A DNA stretch of 64,000 bases from Mesorhizobium loti. GTDB lineage: Bacteria; Pseudomonadota; Alphaproteobacteria; Rhizobiales; Rhizobiaceae. The first letter of the stretch is position 1. The number at the start of each line of letters is the position of its first letter. Shown here piece after piece: positions 48,945 to 57,265 of this stretch. The translations under genes and the position numbers were made by a program. The stretch spans positions 1,803,001 to 1,867,000 of the forward strand of contig CP050293.1 in NCBI GenBank assembly GCA_014189435.1, given 5' to 3'. Under the pieces are notes generated by a model that worked only from the letters and a program-made list of their open reading frames with translations, made no database searches and had not been told where the DNA came from.

Positions 48945-50363
48945 GTGGAAGGCCAGGACGAACGGACGACCGGCGCCAGGGCCGCCGAGGAGCATCACGC
49001 TGATATCTATGGCGAGGACGGCGCCGTCCTTTCGTCCTTCCTTGCGCGGATTGGTGCCGCGATCGCCGACCGCGATACGCTGACCCTCAAGCATGAAGTC
49101 GACGACCTGCATCAGTCGGAACTCGGCGACCTGCTCGAGGCGCTGCATCCCGAACAGCGCCGCGCGCTGGTCGAGCTCCTGGGCGCCGACTTCGACTTCT
49201 CCTCGCTGACCGAGGTCGACGAGGCGATCCGCATGGATATCGTCGACAATCTGCCCAATGCGCAGATCGCCCAGGCGGTGCAGGAGCTCGATTCCGACGA
49301 CGCCGTCTACATTCTCGAAGACCTCGAGAAGGAGGACCAGGACGAGATCCTGTCGCAGCTGCCGTTCACCGAGCGGATCAGGCTGCGCCGCTCGCTCGAC
49401 TATCCCGAAGAGACGGCCGGCCGCCGCATGCAGACCGAGTTCGTCGCGGTGCCGCCGTTCTGGACGATCGGCCAGACCATCGACTACATGCGCGAAGACA
49501 AGAACCTGCCTGAGCGCTTCAGCCAGATCTTCGTCATCGATCCGACCTTCAAGCTGCTCGGCGCCATCGATCTCGACCAGATCCTGCGCACAAGGCGCTC
49601 GGTCAAGGTCGAGGAGGTGATGCACGAGACACGGCACGCCATTCCCGCCACGATGGACCAGGAAGAGGCGGCGCGGGAATTCGAGCAGTATGACCTTTTG
49701 TCGGCCGCCGTCGTCGACGAAAACGAGCGGCTGGTCGGCGTGCTGACCATCGATGACGTCGTCGATGTCATCCAGCAGGAGGCCGAGGAAGATCTGATGC
49801 GCATGGGCGGCGTCGGCGATGAAGAACTGTCCGACAGTGTTTTCTCCACCTCGCGCTCGCGCGTTCCATGGCTGTTGATCAATCTGTTGACGGCATTCCT
49901 GGCCGCATCGGTGATCAGTCTGTTCGATCGTACGATCGAGCATATCGTGGCGCTGGCGGTGCTGATGCCGATCGTCGCCGGCATGGGCGGCAATGCCGGC
50001 TCGCAAACCATGACCGTGACGGTGCGGGCGCTGGCGACCAAGGATATCGATATCTACAATGCCGGCCGCATCATTCGCCGCGAGATGGGCGTCGGTTTCA
50101 TCAACGGCATCGTCTTCGCCATCCTGATCGGCATCGTGGCCGCAGCCTGGTTCCGCGACCCCAATCTGGGCGGCATCATCGCAGCGGCGATGATCATCAA
50201 CATGTTCGCGGCCGCCTTGGCCGGCATCCTGATCCCGCTGCTGCTCGACCGTTTCAAGGTCGATCCGGCGGTCGCATCGGCGGTTTTCGTCACCACGGTT
50301 ACCGATGTCGTCGGCTTCTTTGCCTTTCTCGGCATTGCCACATGGTGGTTCGGTGTGCCCTGA
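48945..50363 (+). CDS. mgtE: Magnesium transporter MgtE
   Basis: Mg2+ channel, 472 aa. The N-terminal MgtE domain has DLLEALHPEQRRALVELLG; two CBS domains follow (FSQIFVIDPTFKLLGAIDLD and LLSAAVVDENERLVGVLTID); five membrane helices lie from about residue 310, including LMPIVAGMGGNAGSQTMTV, the pore signature. The GTG at 48945 is preferred because GGGAGG lies 5 nt upstream; a TTG at 48924 would add 7 residues. Confidence 0.93.
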   Translation: MEGQDERTTGARAAEEHHADIYGEDGAVLSSFLARIGAAIADRDTLTLKHEVDDLHQSELGDLLEALHPEQRRALVELLGADFDFSSLTEVDEAIRMDIVDNLPNAQIAQAVQELDSDDAVYILEDLEKEDQDEILSQLPFTERIRLRRSLDYPEETAGRRMQTEFVAVPPFWTIGQTIDYMREDKNLPERFSQIFVIDPTFKLLGAIDLDQILRTRRSVKVEEVMHETRHAIPATMDQEEAAREFEQYDLLSAAVVDENERLVGVLTIDDVVDVIQQEAEEDLMRMGGVGDEELSDSVFSTSRSRVPWLLINLLTAFLAASVISLFDRTIEHIVALAVLMPIVAGMGGNAGSQTMTVTVRALATKDIDIYNAGRIIRREMGVGFINGIVFAILIGIVAAAWFRDPNLGGIIAAAMIINMFAAALAGILIPLLLDRFKVDPAVASAVFVTTVTDVVGFFAFLGIATWWFGVP

Positions 50364-50383
50364 AGGCATCGGGCGTGCCTCAA

Positions 50384-50399
50384 TTGACTTTTACGTAAA
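50384..50399 (+). promoter_or_regulatory. Possible LiuR-type operator/promoter upstream of the merR gene
   Basis: TTGACT directly followed by the palindrome TTTACGTAAA (50390-50399), about 120 bp before the regulator. A TTTACGTAAA-type core is the known recognition sequence of LiuR-family MerR regulators, so this is a candidate autoregulatory site. No clear minus-10 was identified. Confidence 0.5.
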
Positions 50400-50519
50400 T
50401 GCCATGCGAGGCTTGCGCGGGGCGCCAATGTCGATTCCGGCATGGCATGGGTTTTGGTTCGGGACGGAAGGGCGACGCCGCATGGCGATCGCCCGGGATT
50501 CCGGCATGCGGGAGTGATA

Positions 50520-50906
50520 ATGCGAGAATATTATTCGATCACCGAGTTGACTCGCGAGTTCGACGTGTCGACGCGGACGCTGCGCTTCTATGAGGACGAG
50601 GGGCTGGTGCAGCCGGTGCGGCGTGGCCGCACGCGGCTGTTTCGCCCGTCCGACCGCCACCTCATCCGCCAGATCATGCGCGGCAAGCGGCTCGGCTTCT
50701 CGATCAACGAGATCCGCGAAATCATCCAGATGTACAAGGCGCCGCCCGGCGAGGTCGGTCAACTCAAGCTGATGATCAAGCGCATCGAGGAAAAGCGCGA
50801 GGACCTGCGCCAGAAGCGCCGCGACCTCGAGGAGACGCTGGCCGAACTCGACCAGGCCGAGGAATCTTGTGTGGAGCGGTTGGTCGAGCTTGGTGTGAAT
50901 ACTTGA
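50520..50906 (+). CDS. MerR-family transcriptional regulator (LiuR-like)
   Basis: 128 aa. N-terminal MerR helix-turn-helix (YYSITELTREFDVSTRTLRF, then YEDEGLVQPVRRGRTRLF), followed by a long dimerisation helix (IKRIEEKREDLRQKRRDLEE). No metal-binding cysteine pattern, so it is not a metal sensor. Sequence type resembles LiuR, a regulator of branched-chain amino acid and fatty-acid breakdown, but no such catabolic genes are adjacent. ATG at 50520 with GGGAG upstream. Confidence 0.8.
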   Translation: MREYYSITELTREFDVSTRTLRFYEDEGLVQPVRRGRTRLFRPSDRHLIRQIMRGKRLGFSINEIREIIQMYKAPPGEVGQLKLMIKRIEEKREDLRQKRRDLEETLAELDQAEESCVERLVELGVNT

Positions 50907-51186
50907 ACCTTCGTCATTCTAGGGCGGAGCAGGAGCGAAGCTCCGTCGCGTAGACCCTAGAATCCATTCCGTGACATTGGTCTGGAGTGCCGCGGTGCAG
51001 AATTCTGCACCGTTTCAACGCTTTAACGTCGCGGCATGGATCCTCGGGTCTGCGCTGCGTCGCTACGCTCCTTGCTTCGCCCGTGGATGACGACGGGATG
51101 GATGTTTCGGCTAATCGCCGAACGCGGCGACCCCATCAGCGAAGCGGCCTGTCGAAATTCTGCGCGATGGAAACCAGGGCGCCAGC
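50907..51186. repeat. Intergenic repeat region after the merR gene
   Basis: 280 bp without a gene. It contains GGAGCGAAGCTCC, GTGCAGAATTCTGCAC (a perfect palindrome near 50993-51008) and an ATGGATCCTCGGGTCTGCGC-type stretch followed by GTCGCTACGCTCCTTGCTTC, the form of an intergenic repeat seen widely in rhizobial genomes. Confidence 0.5.
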
Positions 51187-51663
51187 TCAAATCCAGCGGC
51201 GCACCCTTTTCGCGTAGTCGCGGTATTTCTTGCCGAACTTCGCTGCCAGCACCTTTTCCTCGCCTTCGATCGCGACCTTTTGCGTGGCATAGGCGGCGAT
51301 GAACGCGAGCGGCAGGAACCAGACGATGCCTGAGACAAAGGCGACGCCGATCAGCAGCAGCGTGTTGGCCAGATACATCGGATTGCGGGTGACGCCGAAG
51401 GGACCTGTGGTGACGAGGTGATCGGGCACCGCGTTGGGGTTGAGCGTGGTTTTGGCGCGCATCATGGTGCGGATCGCGGTGAACCAGAGTGCGGCGACGC
51501 CGAGCAGTGCGACCCAGCCGGCGGCGAACAGAATATCGCCCAGGAGGTCGCCGATCCAGGGCAGGGGATAGAGCAGGCCAAGCACGATGCTGATGGCGAT
51601 GGCGGCGATATAGATCAGCGGCGGCCACGGTATGAGCCCCGGCTTCGGCTGGTTCTCGGTCAT
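51187..51663 (-). CDS. Isoprenylcysteine carboxyl methyltransferase-family membrane protein
   Basis: 158 aa with four hydrophobic segments. The conserved C-terminal block GPFGVTRNPMYLANTLLLIG followed by EGEEKVLAAKFGKKYRDYAK is the ICMT/phospholipid-methyltransferase signature (SAM binding). The substrate is unknown in bacteria of this type. The ATG at 51663 overlaps the stop of the upstream DUF1624 gene (ATGA), so the two are probably co-translated. Confidence 0.82.
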   Translation of the reverse strand: MTENQPKPGLIPWPPLIYIAAIAISIVLGLLYPLPWIGDLLGDILFAAGWVALLGVAALWFTAIRTMMRAKTTLNPNAVPDHLVTTGPFGVTRNPMYLANTLLLIGVAFVSGIVWFLPLAFIAAYATQKVAIEGEEKVLAAKFGKKYRDYAKRVRRWI

Positions 51664-52658
51664 TTGCCCCCTTCCTCCATCAATTTGCTGTCGGTTTTGG
51701 CAGTGCACATGCCGGCAAGATCGGACAAATGTGCCTTCCATTCCGCGGTCTGGTCGTTGTTGTAGAGCCGATCAAGCGTGGCCTCGCCCTCGAGCGTATC
51801 GAGCATGCAGACACAGTAGCTCGAACAGAACTCGGTGTCGCGCGACTGTTCGCAAGACAGTTGGCAGGTTTTGAGGAAATTCACCTGCGGGGTTTCGACC
51901 TGTGCCGGCATGATTTGCGAGAACAGCCACACGCAGCCGATCAGCAGCGGCTGGTGGATCAGGTAGAAGGCCAGGCTGTGGCGGCCGATGAAAAGCAGCG
52001 GGTTGGCCCAGCGGCCGGGCCTGAGGTTCGCCAGCCGAGTCAAGACACCCGCGCCCGTGGCAAGCTTGGTGACGCCGATGCCGAGAAGCACAGCGCCGAA
52101 CCACGGAAACAGGGGCACGTAGTCGTTGGAGCGCGGATTGTTCGCCGACAGGCCGACCCACCACAGCCACGGGTGATCGAACGCCTCGAAGCGCAGATAG
52201 ACAGGCGCTGCGATGACGAGCGCGGCAACGACAAGCGTCAACAAAGCCGGCAGCCGCAGGAAGGCGAGTCCAAGCAGGCTGGCAAGCGCTATCTCATGCA
52301 AGATGCCGAAGAAGATGAAGCCGTCGGGCGTTGCGATGCGGGTGACAACCGAAATCGCGATCGCGGCTCCGGCGACCATGGCGAACCGCTTCCAGAAGCC
52401 GTTCCAGCGGATTTTTTGGCCATGGGCAAGGTACAGGCTGACGCCGACCAGGAACAGGAAGGTCGAGGCGATGCAACGCGCGTAGATCTTCCACCAGCCG
52501 AAGGCAGTCAGGCCGGGGTCGGTGTAGCCGAAGAATTCCAGGTCCCAGGTGAAATGGTAGCTCGCCATGGCGATCAGCGCGATGCCGCGCACGATGTCGA
52601 TGGCGACGATGCGCTTTGGTCGATCCTGAACGGGTGCGGTCGGCGTTTGGATGCTCAT
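51660..52658 (-). CDS. DUF1624 / heparan-alpha-glucosaminide N-acetyltransferase-like membrane protein
   Basis: 332 aa, multi-pass. The N-terminal RIVAIDIVRGIALIAMASYH with HFTWDLEFFG is the family signature of membrane acyltransferases. GRHSLAFYLIHQPLLIG closes the membrane domain near residue 240. After it comes a soluble tail of about 80 residues with eight cysteines (KTCQLSCEQS, FCSSYCVCMLD, GMCTAKT), which is not part of the core fold. Acetyl or other acyl transfer to a cell-surface glycan is inference. Confidence 0.78.
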   Translation of the reverse strand: MSIQTPTAPVQDRPKRIVAIDIVRGIALIAMASYHFTWDLEFFGYTDPGLTAFGWWKIYARCIASTFLFLVGVSLYLAHGQKIRWNGFWKRFAMVAGAAIAISVVTRIATPDGFIFFGILHEIALASLLGLAFLRLPALLTLVVAALVIAAPVYLRFEAFDHPWLWWVGLSANNPRSNDYVPLFPWFGAVLLGIGVTKLATGAGVLTRLANLRPGRWANPLLFIGRHSLAFYLIHQPLLIGCVWLFSQIMPAQVETPQVNFLKTCQLSCEQSRDTEFCSSYCVCMLDTLEGEATLDRLYNNDQTAEWKAHLSDLAGMCTAKTDSKLMEEGGK

Positions 52659-52867
52659 GGTCTCGCATTCTGATTCAGCCCCGCTGGAGGACTATCACGG
52701 TTGCCCCGGACAAAAGAAGACCGGGAGCTCCGATCAGCCGCCGCATTGGGCCAGTGGTGGGAAGCCTTTGGCCGGTTTTGCTTTTTGCCGGCTGCGCGTC
52801 GGTTTCCTCTTATTGGCGCGGGGATCGCCACGGCAGATTTGACCGGTGATTCTGCTTTGGGGAAGCA

Positions 52868-54067
52868 ATGTCCACCCATGTGCGCCATCCGATCTGGCTA
52901 CCGGCCCTCAAGGCCGCGGATGCGCGCACCTTCGCTTCGCTCTATGCGGTCGAATCCTTCGCCCGCGCCACCGTGTCGAGCGTCATCCCGATCCAGGCCT
53001 ACGAGATCCTCCACAACGAGCAGATCGTCTCGATCCTCTACACCGTCGTGGCGATGCTCGGCCTGTCGGTGACGCTGTTCATGCCAATGCTGATCCGCCG
53101 CTTTGCCCGCCGCTGGGTCTACACGGCAGGCGCCTGCCTGCTGGCCATCGGCTCGCTGTTCTTCGTCACCGACACGCTTGCCGGGCAACTGGCCGGCATG
53201 CTGTGCCGCGTGATGGGCGCCAGCGCGCTGTCGATCACGCTCAACCTCTACATCATGGACCACATCCGCAAGACCGATTTCATGCAGGCCGAATCGCTGC
53301 GTATGGCGTGGTCGATGCTGGCCTGGACCGGTGGGCCGACGCTCGGCATCTTCCTTTACACGCGCTTCGGCATCTATGCCGCGCATGGTGCGGTGGCGGT
53401 GTTCGCGTTTGCCCTGCTGGCGCTGTTCTGGACCTACCGGCTCGGCGACAACCCGTCGATCCGCCCGGGCAAGACGCGCCCGGCCAATCCGCTCGCCAAT
53501 ATCGGCCGCTTCATTGCCCAGCCCAGATTGAGGCTGGCCTGGCTGATCGCCTTCGGCCGCTCCTGTTTCTGGACGACGTTCTTTGTCTATGGGCCGCTGT
53601 TCATGGTGATCACCGGCGAGGGCAAGCTGGCCGGCGGCCTGCTGGTCTCGGCCGGCAACGCGCTTTTGTTCATGGCCATCTTCTGGGGCAAGGCAGGAAA
53701 GCGCTTCGGCGGCCGCAGGACCATGACATTTGCCTATTTCGCCATGTCGGCCACGCTTCTGGCGGCAGGCTTCGTGGGCGAAACCGTGCCGCTGCTCACC
53801 GGCGCCTTCCTTCTCTGCGGCGCCTTCTTCACCATCGCGCTCGATGCACTCGGCTCGACCGCCTTCATGCGCTCGGTGCGCTCCTATGAAAGATCGCAGA
53901 TGGCGGCGGTCTATCGCACCTATCTCGACTTTTCCGAGCTGACGCCGCCGCTGGTCTATTCCGTGGTGCTGGCCTTCTTCGGGCTCGGCTCGGTGTTCGT
54001 CACGCTCGGCCTGCTGGCGGCAGTCTGTGGCTTTGTGACATGGCGCTATCTGCCGAAATCGCTTTAG
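52868..54067 (+). CDS. MFS transporter
   Basis: 399 aa with 10-12 hydrophobic segments spread over the whole length. FARATVSSVIPIQAYEILH near the start and RRFARRWVYTAGACLLAIGS fit a major-facilitator fold with the loop 2-3 basic motif (MLIRRFARRW). GGPTLGIFLYTRFGIY lies mid-protein. Substrate cannot be told. GGGGAAGCA precedes the ATG. A 209-bp gap separates it from the divergent DUF1624 gene; no other feature is seen there. Confidence 0.82.
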   Translation: MSTHVRHPIWLPALKAADARTFASLYAVESFARATVSSVIPIQAYEILHNEQIVSILYTVVAMLGLSVTLFMPMLIRRFARRWVYTAGACLLAIGSLFFVTDTLAGQLAGMLCRVMGASALSITLNLYIMDHIRKTDFMQAESLRMAWSMLAWTGGPTLGIFLYTRFGIYAAHGAVAVFAFALLALFWTYRLGDNPSIRPGKTRPANPLANIGRFIAQPRLRLAWLIAFGRSCFWTTFFVYGPLFMVITGEGKLAGGLLVSAGNALLFMAIFWGKAGKRFGGRRTMTFAYFAMSATLLAAGFVGETVPLLTGAFLLCGAFFTIALDALGSTAFMRSVRSYERSQMAAVYRTYLDFSELTPPLVYSVVLAFFGLGSVFVTLGLLAAVCGFVTWRYLPKSL

Positions 54068-54129
54068 TCGACCTTGATAATTCTACTCCGGCGGACATCT
54101 GTCGCGATTTTCTCCGCTTCCGGTGCTCA

Positions 54130-54145
54130 CGGACCCAAAAGTCCG
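54130..54145. repeat. CCCAAAAG-loop hairpin
   Basis: CGGAC-CCAAAA-GTCCG, embedded in GCTCACGGACCCAAAAGTCC, in the gap between the MFS gene and the Rieske oxygenase gene. It matches the hairpin at 40520-40535 in loop and flanks (GCTCAC before, GCT after) but has a different, compensated stem base pair. Confidence 0.6.
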
Positions 54146-54206
54146 CTGCGCGCCGGTTCTCGAAAACCACTCCATATGCCTCGCCGGAGCGAATTCTGAA
54201 GGCCGA

Positions 54207-55373
54207 CTAGGCGGTTGCCGCATGCCGCTCGCGCACCCAGTTGTGGAAGCGGTGCAGGTCGTATTCCTCGGGCATCAGCACGCCCGCCGTGTGGCGCATC
54301 GAGCGCAGGCCTCTCTGATTGACCTCGCAGATATCAGCGTCCTCCTCCAGCACCTGCGTGCCGAAGGCGACGATGTTGTCGATGTCGGTCGTGGCGAGCG
54401 CTTCGGGCGCGAACAGCCACTCCGCGACAAGCTCGGTCTGCTCGGGGCCGAGCGGCACCAGCCGCACCGTCCTGACATAGTCGACATGGCCGACGACGAA
54501 CATCGACGGCAGGCTGGTGGCGTAGGTCTGGCCGGCGGCGCGCTCTGCTGGTGTGAGGTCGGCGAAGACCGGCCCATGCGCCTGGCCGTCGCGCGACCAT
54601 GTTTCGGCGCCGGTGCGCAAGCCGCCGGAGAACTCCGGCGCGTCATTGTCGGCATGGCGAACCCATTCGGGGTCGTCGTGGCGACCCATCAGGCCTCGGC
54701 CATAGATTGGCACCAGCCGCGACAGCTCCTTGTGGACGCCTGGGCAATGCAGGCACTCGTTGAAGTTTTCCCAAAAAATCTTCCAGTTGCAGTTCATCAC
54801 CTTGCGCAGCACATGGCCGCTGACCAGCGTCTCCAGCGGCCAGTTGCCGAGGTCGCCGGAGGCCGAATCGAAGGACGTTTGCGCCGAGCCGGCCGCGTCC
54901 TCCTGCAGATTGACGAAAACAAAACCTCGCCACACCGAGAGTGCGACGCGATAGAGCGAGTGGTCGGCCTTGTCGAAGCCTTCCGGCAGCGATTTCGACG
55001 GCACGCGCACGAGGTCGCCACGCAGGGAATAGGACCAGGCGTGGTAGGGGCAGGTGATCAGCCGCGCCTTCAGCCGGCCTTCGCTTTCCTGGCAAAGCTG
55101 CGAGCCGCGATGGCGGCAGGTATTGTGAAAGGCGCGCAGTTCGCCGGTTTCGTCTCGCAGCACGACGATATCCTGCGTGCCGATGCGGAATCGGCGGAAA
55201 GCCAGCGGTTGCGCAAGGTCGGTCTCGCGGCAGACCAGCAGCCAGCTTCTGTACCAGATGGCGTCGAGATCTTTTTGGTAGGCGCCTGCATCCCAATAGG
55301 CCGATGACGGCAGCGTCGGTTCGGCCCGGGTCAAGCCGTTGTAGGGATCGCGCTCGCTGGCAATGGGCTGCAT
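54207..55373 (-). CDS. Rieske 2Fe-2S ring-hydroxylating oxygenase, alpha subunit
   Basis: 388 aa. The Rieske cluster ligands are CRHRGS near residue 86 and CPYHAW near 108. The mononuclear iron site follows in ENFNECLHCPGVH near residues 200-212. The family includes aromatic dioxygenases but also betaine and carnitine monooxygenases; the NECxHCPGVH form is common in the latter, so the substrate may be a quaternary amine. No reductase gene is next to it. It stands alone between an MFS gene and the B12 riboswitch. Confidence 0.85.
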   Translation of the reverse strand: MQPIASERDPYNGLTRAEPTLPSSAYWDAGAYQKDLDAIWYRSWLLVCRETDLAQPLAFRRFRIGTQDIVVLRDETGELRAFHNTCRHRGSQLCQESEGRLKARLITCPYHAWSYSLRGDLVRVPSKSLPEGFDKADHSLYRVALSVWRGFVFVNLQEDAAGSAQTSFDSASGDLGNWPLETLVSGHVLRKVMNCNWKIFWENFNECLHCPGVHKELSRLVPIYGRGLMGRHDDPEWVRHADNDAPEFSGGLRTGAETWSRDGQAHGPVFADLTPAERAAGQTYATSLPSMFVVGHVDYVRTVRLVPLGPEQTELVAEWLFAPEALATTDIDNIVAFGTQVLEEDADICEVNQRGLRSMRHTAGVLMPEEYDLHRFHNWVRERHAATA

Positions 55374-55527
55374 GGCTGGCTTCCTCTAGAGATGCCAGCC
55401 GACACCCGGCCAGGAAAATTGTCAATTGCAGCACCGGCGGGCCTCGGCTGGTACGACGCATTCGCGATGGTTGTCGGCGGAATTTGGTTTGCCGGAGGCG
55501 AGGATTCTGCCTATAGTCGCCGATGTC

Positions 55528-55705
55528 GTCGGTTCCATTTTGGAGCCAAGAGGGAATGCGGTGCGGGTGAGTTTCACCCAATGCCGTGGCTGCCCCCGCA
55601 ACTGTGTGCGGTAGTCCTCTCCATATGCCACTGAAGATCTTTTCTTCGGGAAGGTGGGGAAGGGCGCTGATCCGCGAGCCAGGAGACCTGCCGGCGACAG
55701 GAAAC
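55528..55705 (+). promoter_or_regulatory. Cobalamin riboswitch upstream of cbtB-cbtA
   Basis: Conserved blocks in order: AAGAGGGAATGCGGTGCGGG, GGCTGCCCCCGCAACTGTG, TATGCCACTGAAG, GGGAAGGTGGGGAAGG and the B12 box GAGCCAGGAGACCTGCC. It ends about 40 nt before the cbtB ATG and should reduce cobalt uptake when B12 is plentiful. Confidence 0.95.
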
Positions 55706-55745
55706 TGACTTCGATGCCCTCGGGTGGAGGGCGAAAGGACAAGAT

Positions 55746-55925
55746 ATGACTACCGCTTCCGTCTCCCTCGGCGCCTCCGTCTCCTCGCAGTCGCGCTTCA
55801 TGCAGCTCGCTCTTGCTGCGTTTCTCGGCATTTTCGTGATGGGCTTTGTCGGCTTCTCGCATATCGATGCGGTCCACAATGCGGCTCACGACTATCGCCA
55901 TTCGATGGCGTTTCCCTGCCACTGA
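55746..55925 (+). CDS. cbtB: CbtB, small subunit of a predicted cobalt transporter
   Basis: 59-aa protein with one membrane helix (about residues 20-40, AALAAFLGIFVMGFVGF-like) and a short C-terminal tail rich in histidines (HIDAVHNAAHDYRHS, ending PCH), the metal-binding feature of CbtB. It follows the B12 riboswitch and precedes cbtA by 15 bp. Together they form a predicted cobalt permease controlled by B12. Confidence 0.92.
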   Translation: MTTASVSLGASVSSQSRFMQLALAAFLGIFVMGFVGFSHIDAVHNAAHDYRHSMAFPCH

Positions 55926-55940
55926 CGAGGATCTGACATC

Positions 55941-56756
55941 ATGAACCTGTTTCGCAACGTCGTGTTCATCGCGGCGATCGCAGGGCTCGTGGCCGGCGTC
56001 GTTCTCGCCTGCATGCAGGCCTATGCCACCGTGCCACTCATCCTCAAGGCGGAAGTCTACGAACAGGCCGGAGGCGGCCATGAACATGAGCACGCTGCCG
56101 CTCCGGCGGCGCCTGCCGATGCCACCACAGGCAACGCGATGAGCTCGGCCGCACCGGCAACAAATTCCATGAGCGCTGCCACGCCGGCACCGGCGGAAGC
56201 GGCCGCACCCGCGGAAGACGAGGGTTGGGCGCCGGCAGACGGTTTCGAGCGTTTCGCGTTTAGCGTGCTTGCCAATATCGTCACCGGTATCGGCTTCGCG
56301 CTGATCCTGGTCGCGGTTTCGGAATTCGCCGGCGGCATCGGCAATTGGCGCCAGGGCGTGTTCTGGGGCCTGGCCGGCTTTGCCGTGTTTACGCTGGCGC
56401 CTGCCCTCGGCCTGCCACCGGAACTGCCGGCCATGCCGGCTGCCGATCTCACCCAGCGCCAGATCTGGTGGTGGGCAACGGTGGCGGCGACCGCGGCCGG
56501 GCTCGGCCTGATCGCCTTCCGAAAATCGCTGCCGCTGGCGATCCTGGCCGTGGCCTTGATCGTCGCGCCGCATATTGTCGGCGCGCCGCAGCCCGACAGT
56601 TACAAGACGGCGATTCCGGAAGGCCTGCATCACCAGTTCGTGGTGGCGGTGACTGTGACCAATCTGGTGTTCTGGCTGGTGCTCGGCGCGGTCGTCGGCG
56701 TGGTGCGCGGCCGCTTCACCGGCACGGCGACCAGCCTGCGCGACAGCTTTGCCTGA
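55941..56756 (+). CDS. cbtA: CbtA, membrane subunit of a predicted cobalt transporter
   Basis: 271 aa. Predicted five-helix cobalt permease partner of CbtB. The first helix spans about residues 5-27; a loop with GGGHEHEHAAAP follows, then a long Ala/Pro-rich region and four more helices. A second His cluster is in EGLHHQFVVAVT near residue 228. The stop overlaps the cobP TTG start. Supplies cobalt for the corrin enzymes encoded downstream and in the main cluster. Confidence 0.92.
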   Translation: MNLFRNVVFIAAIAGLVAGVVLACMQAYATVPLILKAEVYEQAGGGHEHEHAAAPAAPADATTGNAMSSAAPATNSMSAATPAPAEAAAPAEDEGWAPADGFERFAFSVLANIVTGIGFALILVAVSEFAGGIGNWRQGVFWGLAGFAVFTLAPALGLPPELPAMPAADLTQRQIWWWATVAATAAGLGLIAFRKSLPLAILAVALIVAPHIVGAPQPDSYKTAIPEGLHHQFVVAVTVTNLVFWLVLGAVVGVVRGRFTGTATSLRDSFA

Positions 56757-57264
56757 TCACAGGAAGCTGACCTTCCTCATTGGCGGCGCGCGCTCCGGCA
56801 AGAGCGTGCACGCCGAAACCTTGGCGACGGGTTTGCCGCCGCCCTGGACCTATATCGCCACCGCGCAAGCCTATGATGACGAGATGCGTGAGCGCATCGC
56901 GCTGCACCGCTCACGGCGCGGCGAAGGCTGGACGACCATCGACGCACCGCTCGATCTCGCCGGCGCGCTCGGGGCCTTGCCCGACAACCAGCCTGTGCTT
57001 GTCGACTGCCTGACGCTGTGGCTGACCAATCATATGCTGGCCGATCACGATATCGAGCTTGAATGCCGTCGGCTGGCGGACGTGCTGTCGCGGCCGCGTG
57101 GACCCTGGTTCGTGGTGTCCAATGAAGTCGGCCAGGGCATCGTGCCGGACAATGCACTGGCACGCCGTTTCCGTGACGCCGCCGGCCGGCTCAACCAGCA
57201 GGTCGCTGCCATCGCCGATACGGTGCTGCTGATGGTGGCGGGGCTGCCGCTCAAGGTGAAATGA
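56749..57264 (+). CDS. cobP: Adenosylcobinamide kinase / adenosylcobinamide-phosphate guanylyltransferase
   Basis: Bifunctional nucleotide-loop assembly enzyme, 171 aa. P-loop GGARSGKSVHAE near residues 12-23; the guanylylated histidine lies in RIALHRSRRG near 50; VDCLTLWLTN and SNEVGQGIVPDNALAR are conserved. The start is the TTG at 56749, which overlaps the cbtA stop; no ATG or GTG is near. Equivalent to enteric CobU. cobO follows after 1 bp. Confidence 0.94.
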   Translation: MPDHRKLTFLIGGARSGKSVHAETLATGLPPPWTYIATAQAYDDEMRERIALHRSRRGEGWTTIDAPLDLAGALGALPDNQPVLVDCLTLWLTNHMLADHDIELECRRLADVLSRPRGPWFVVSNEVGQGIVPDNALARRFRDAAGRLNQQVAAIADTVLLMVAGLPLKVK

Positions 57265-57265
57265 C

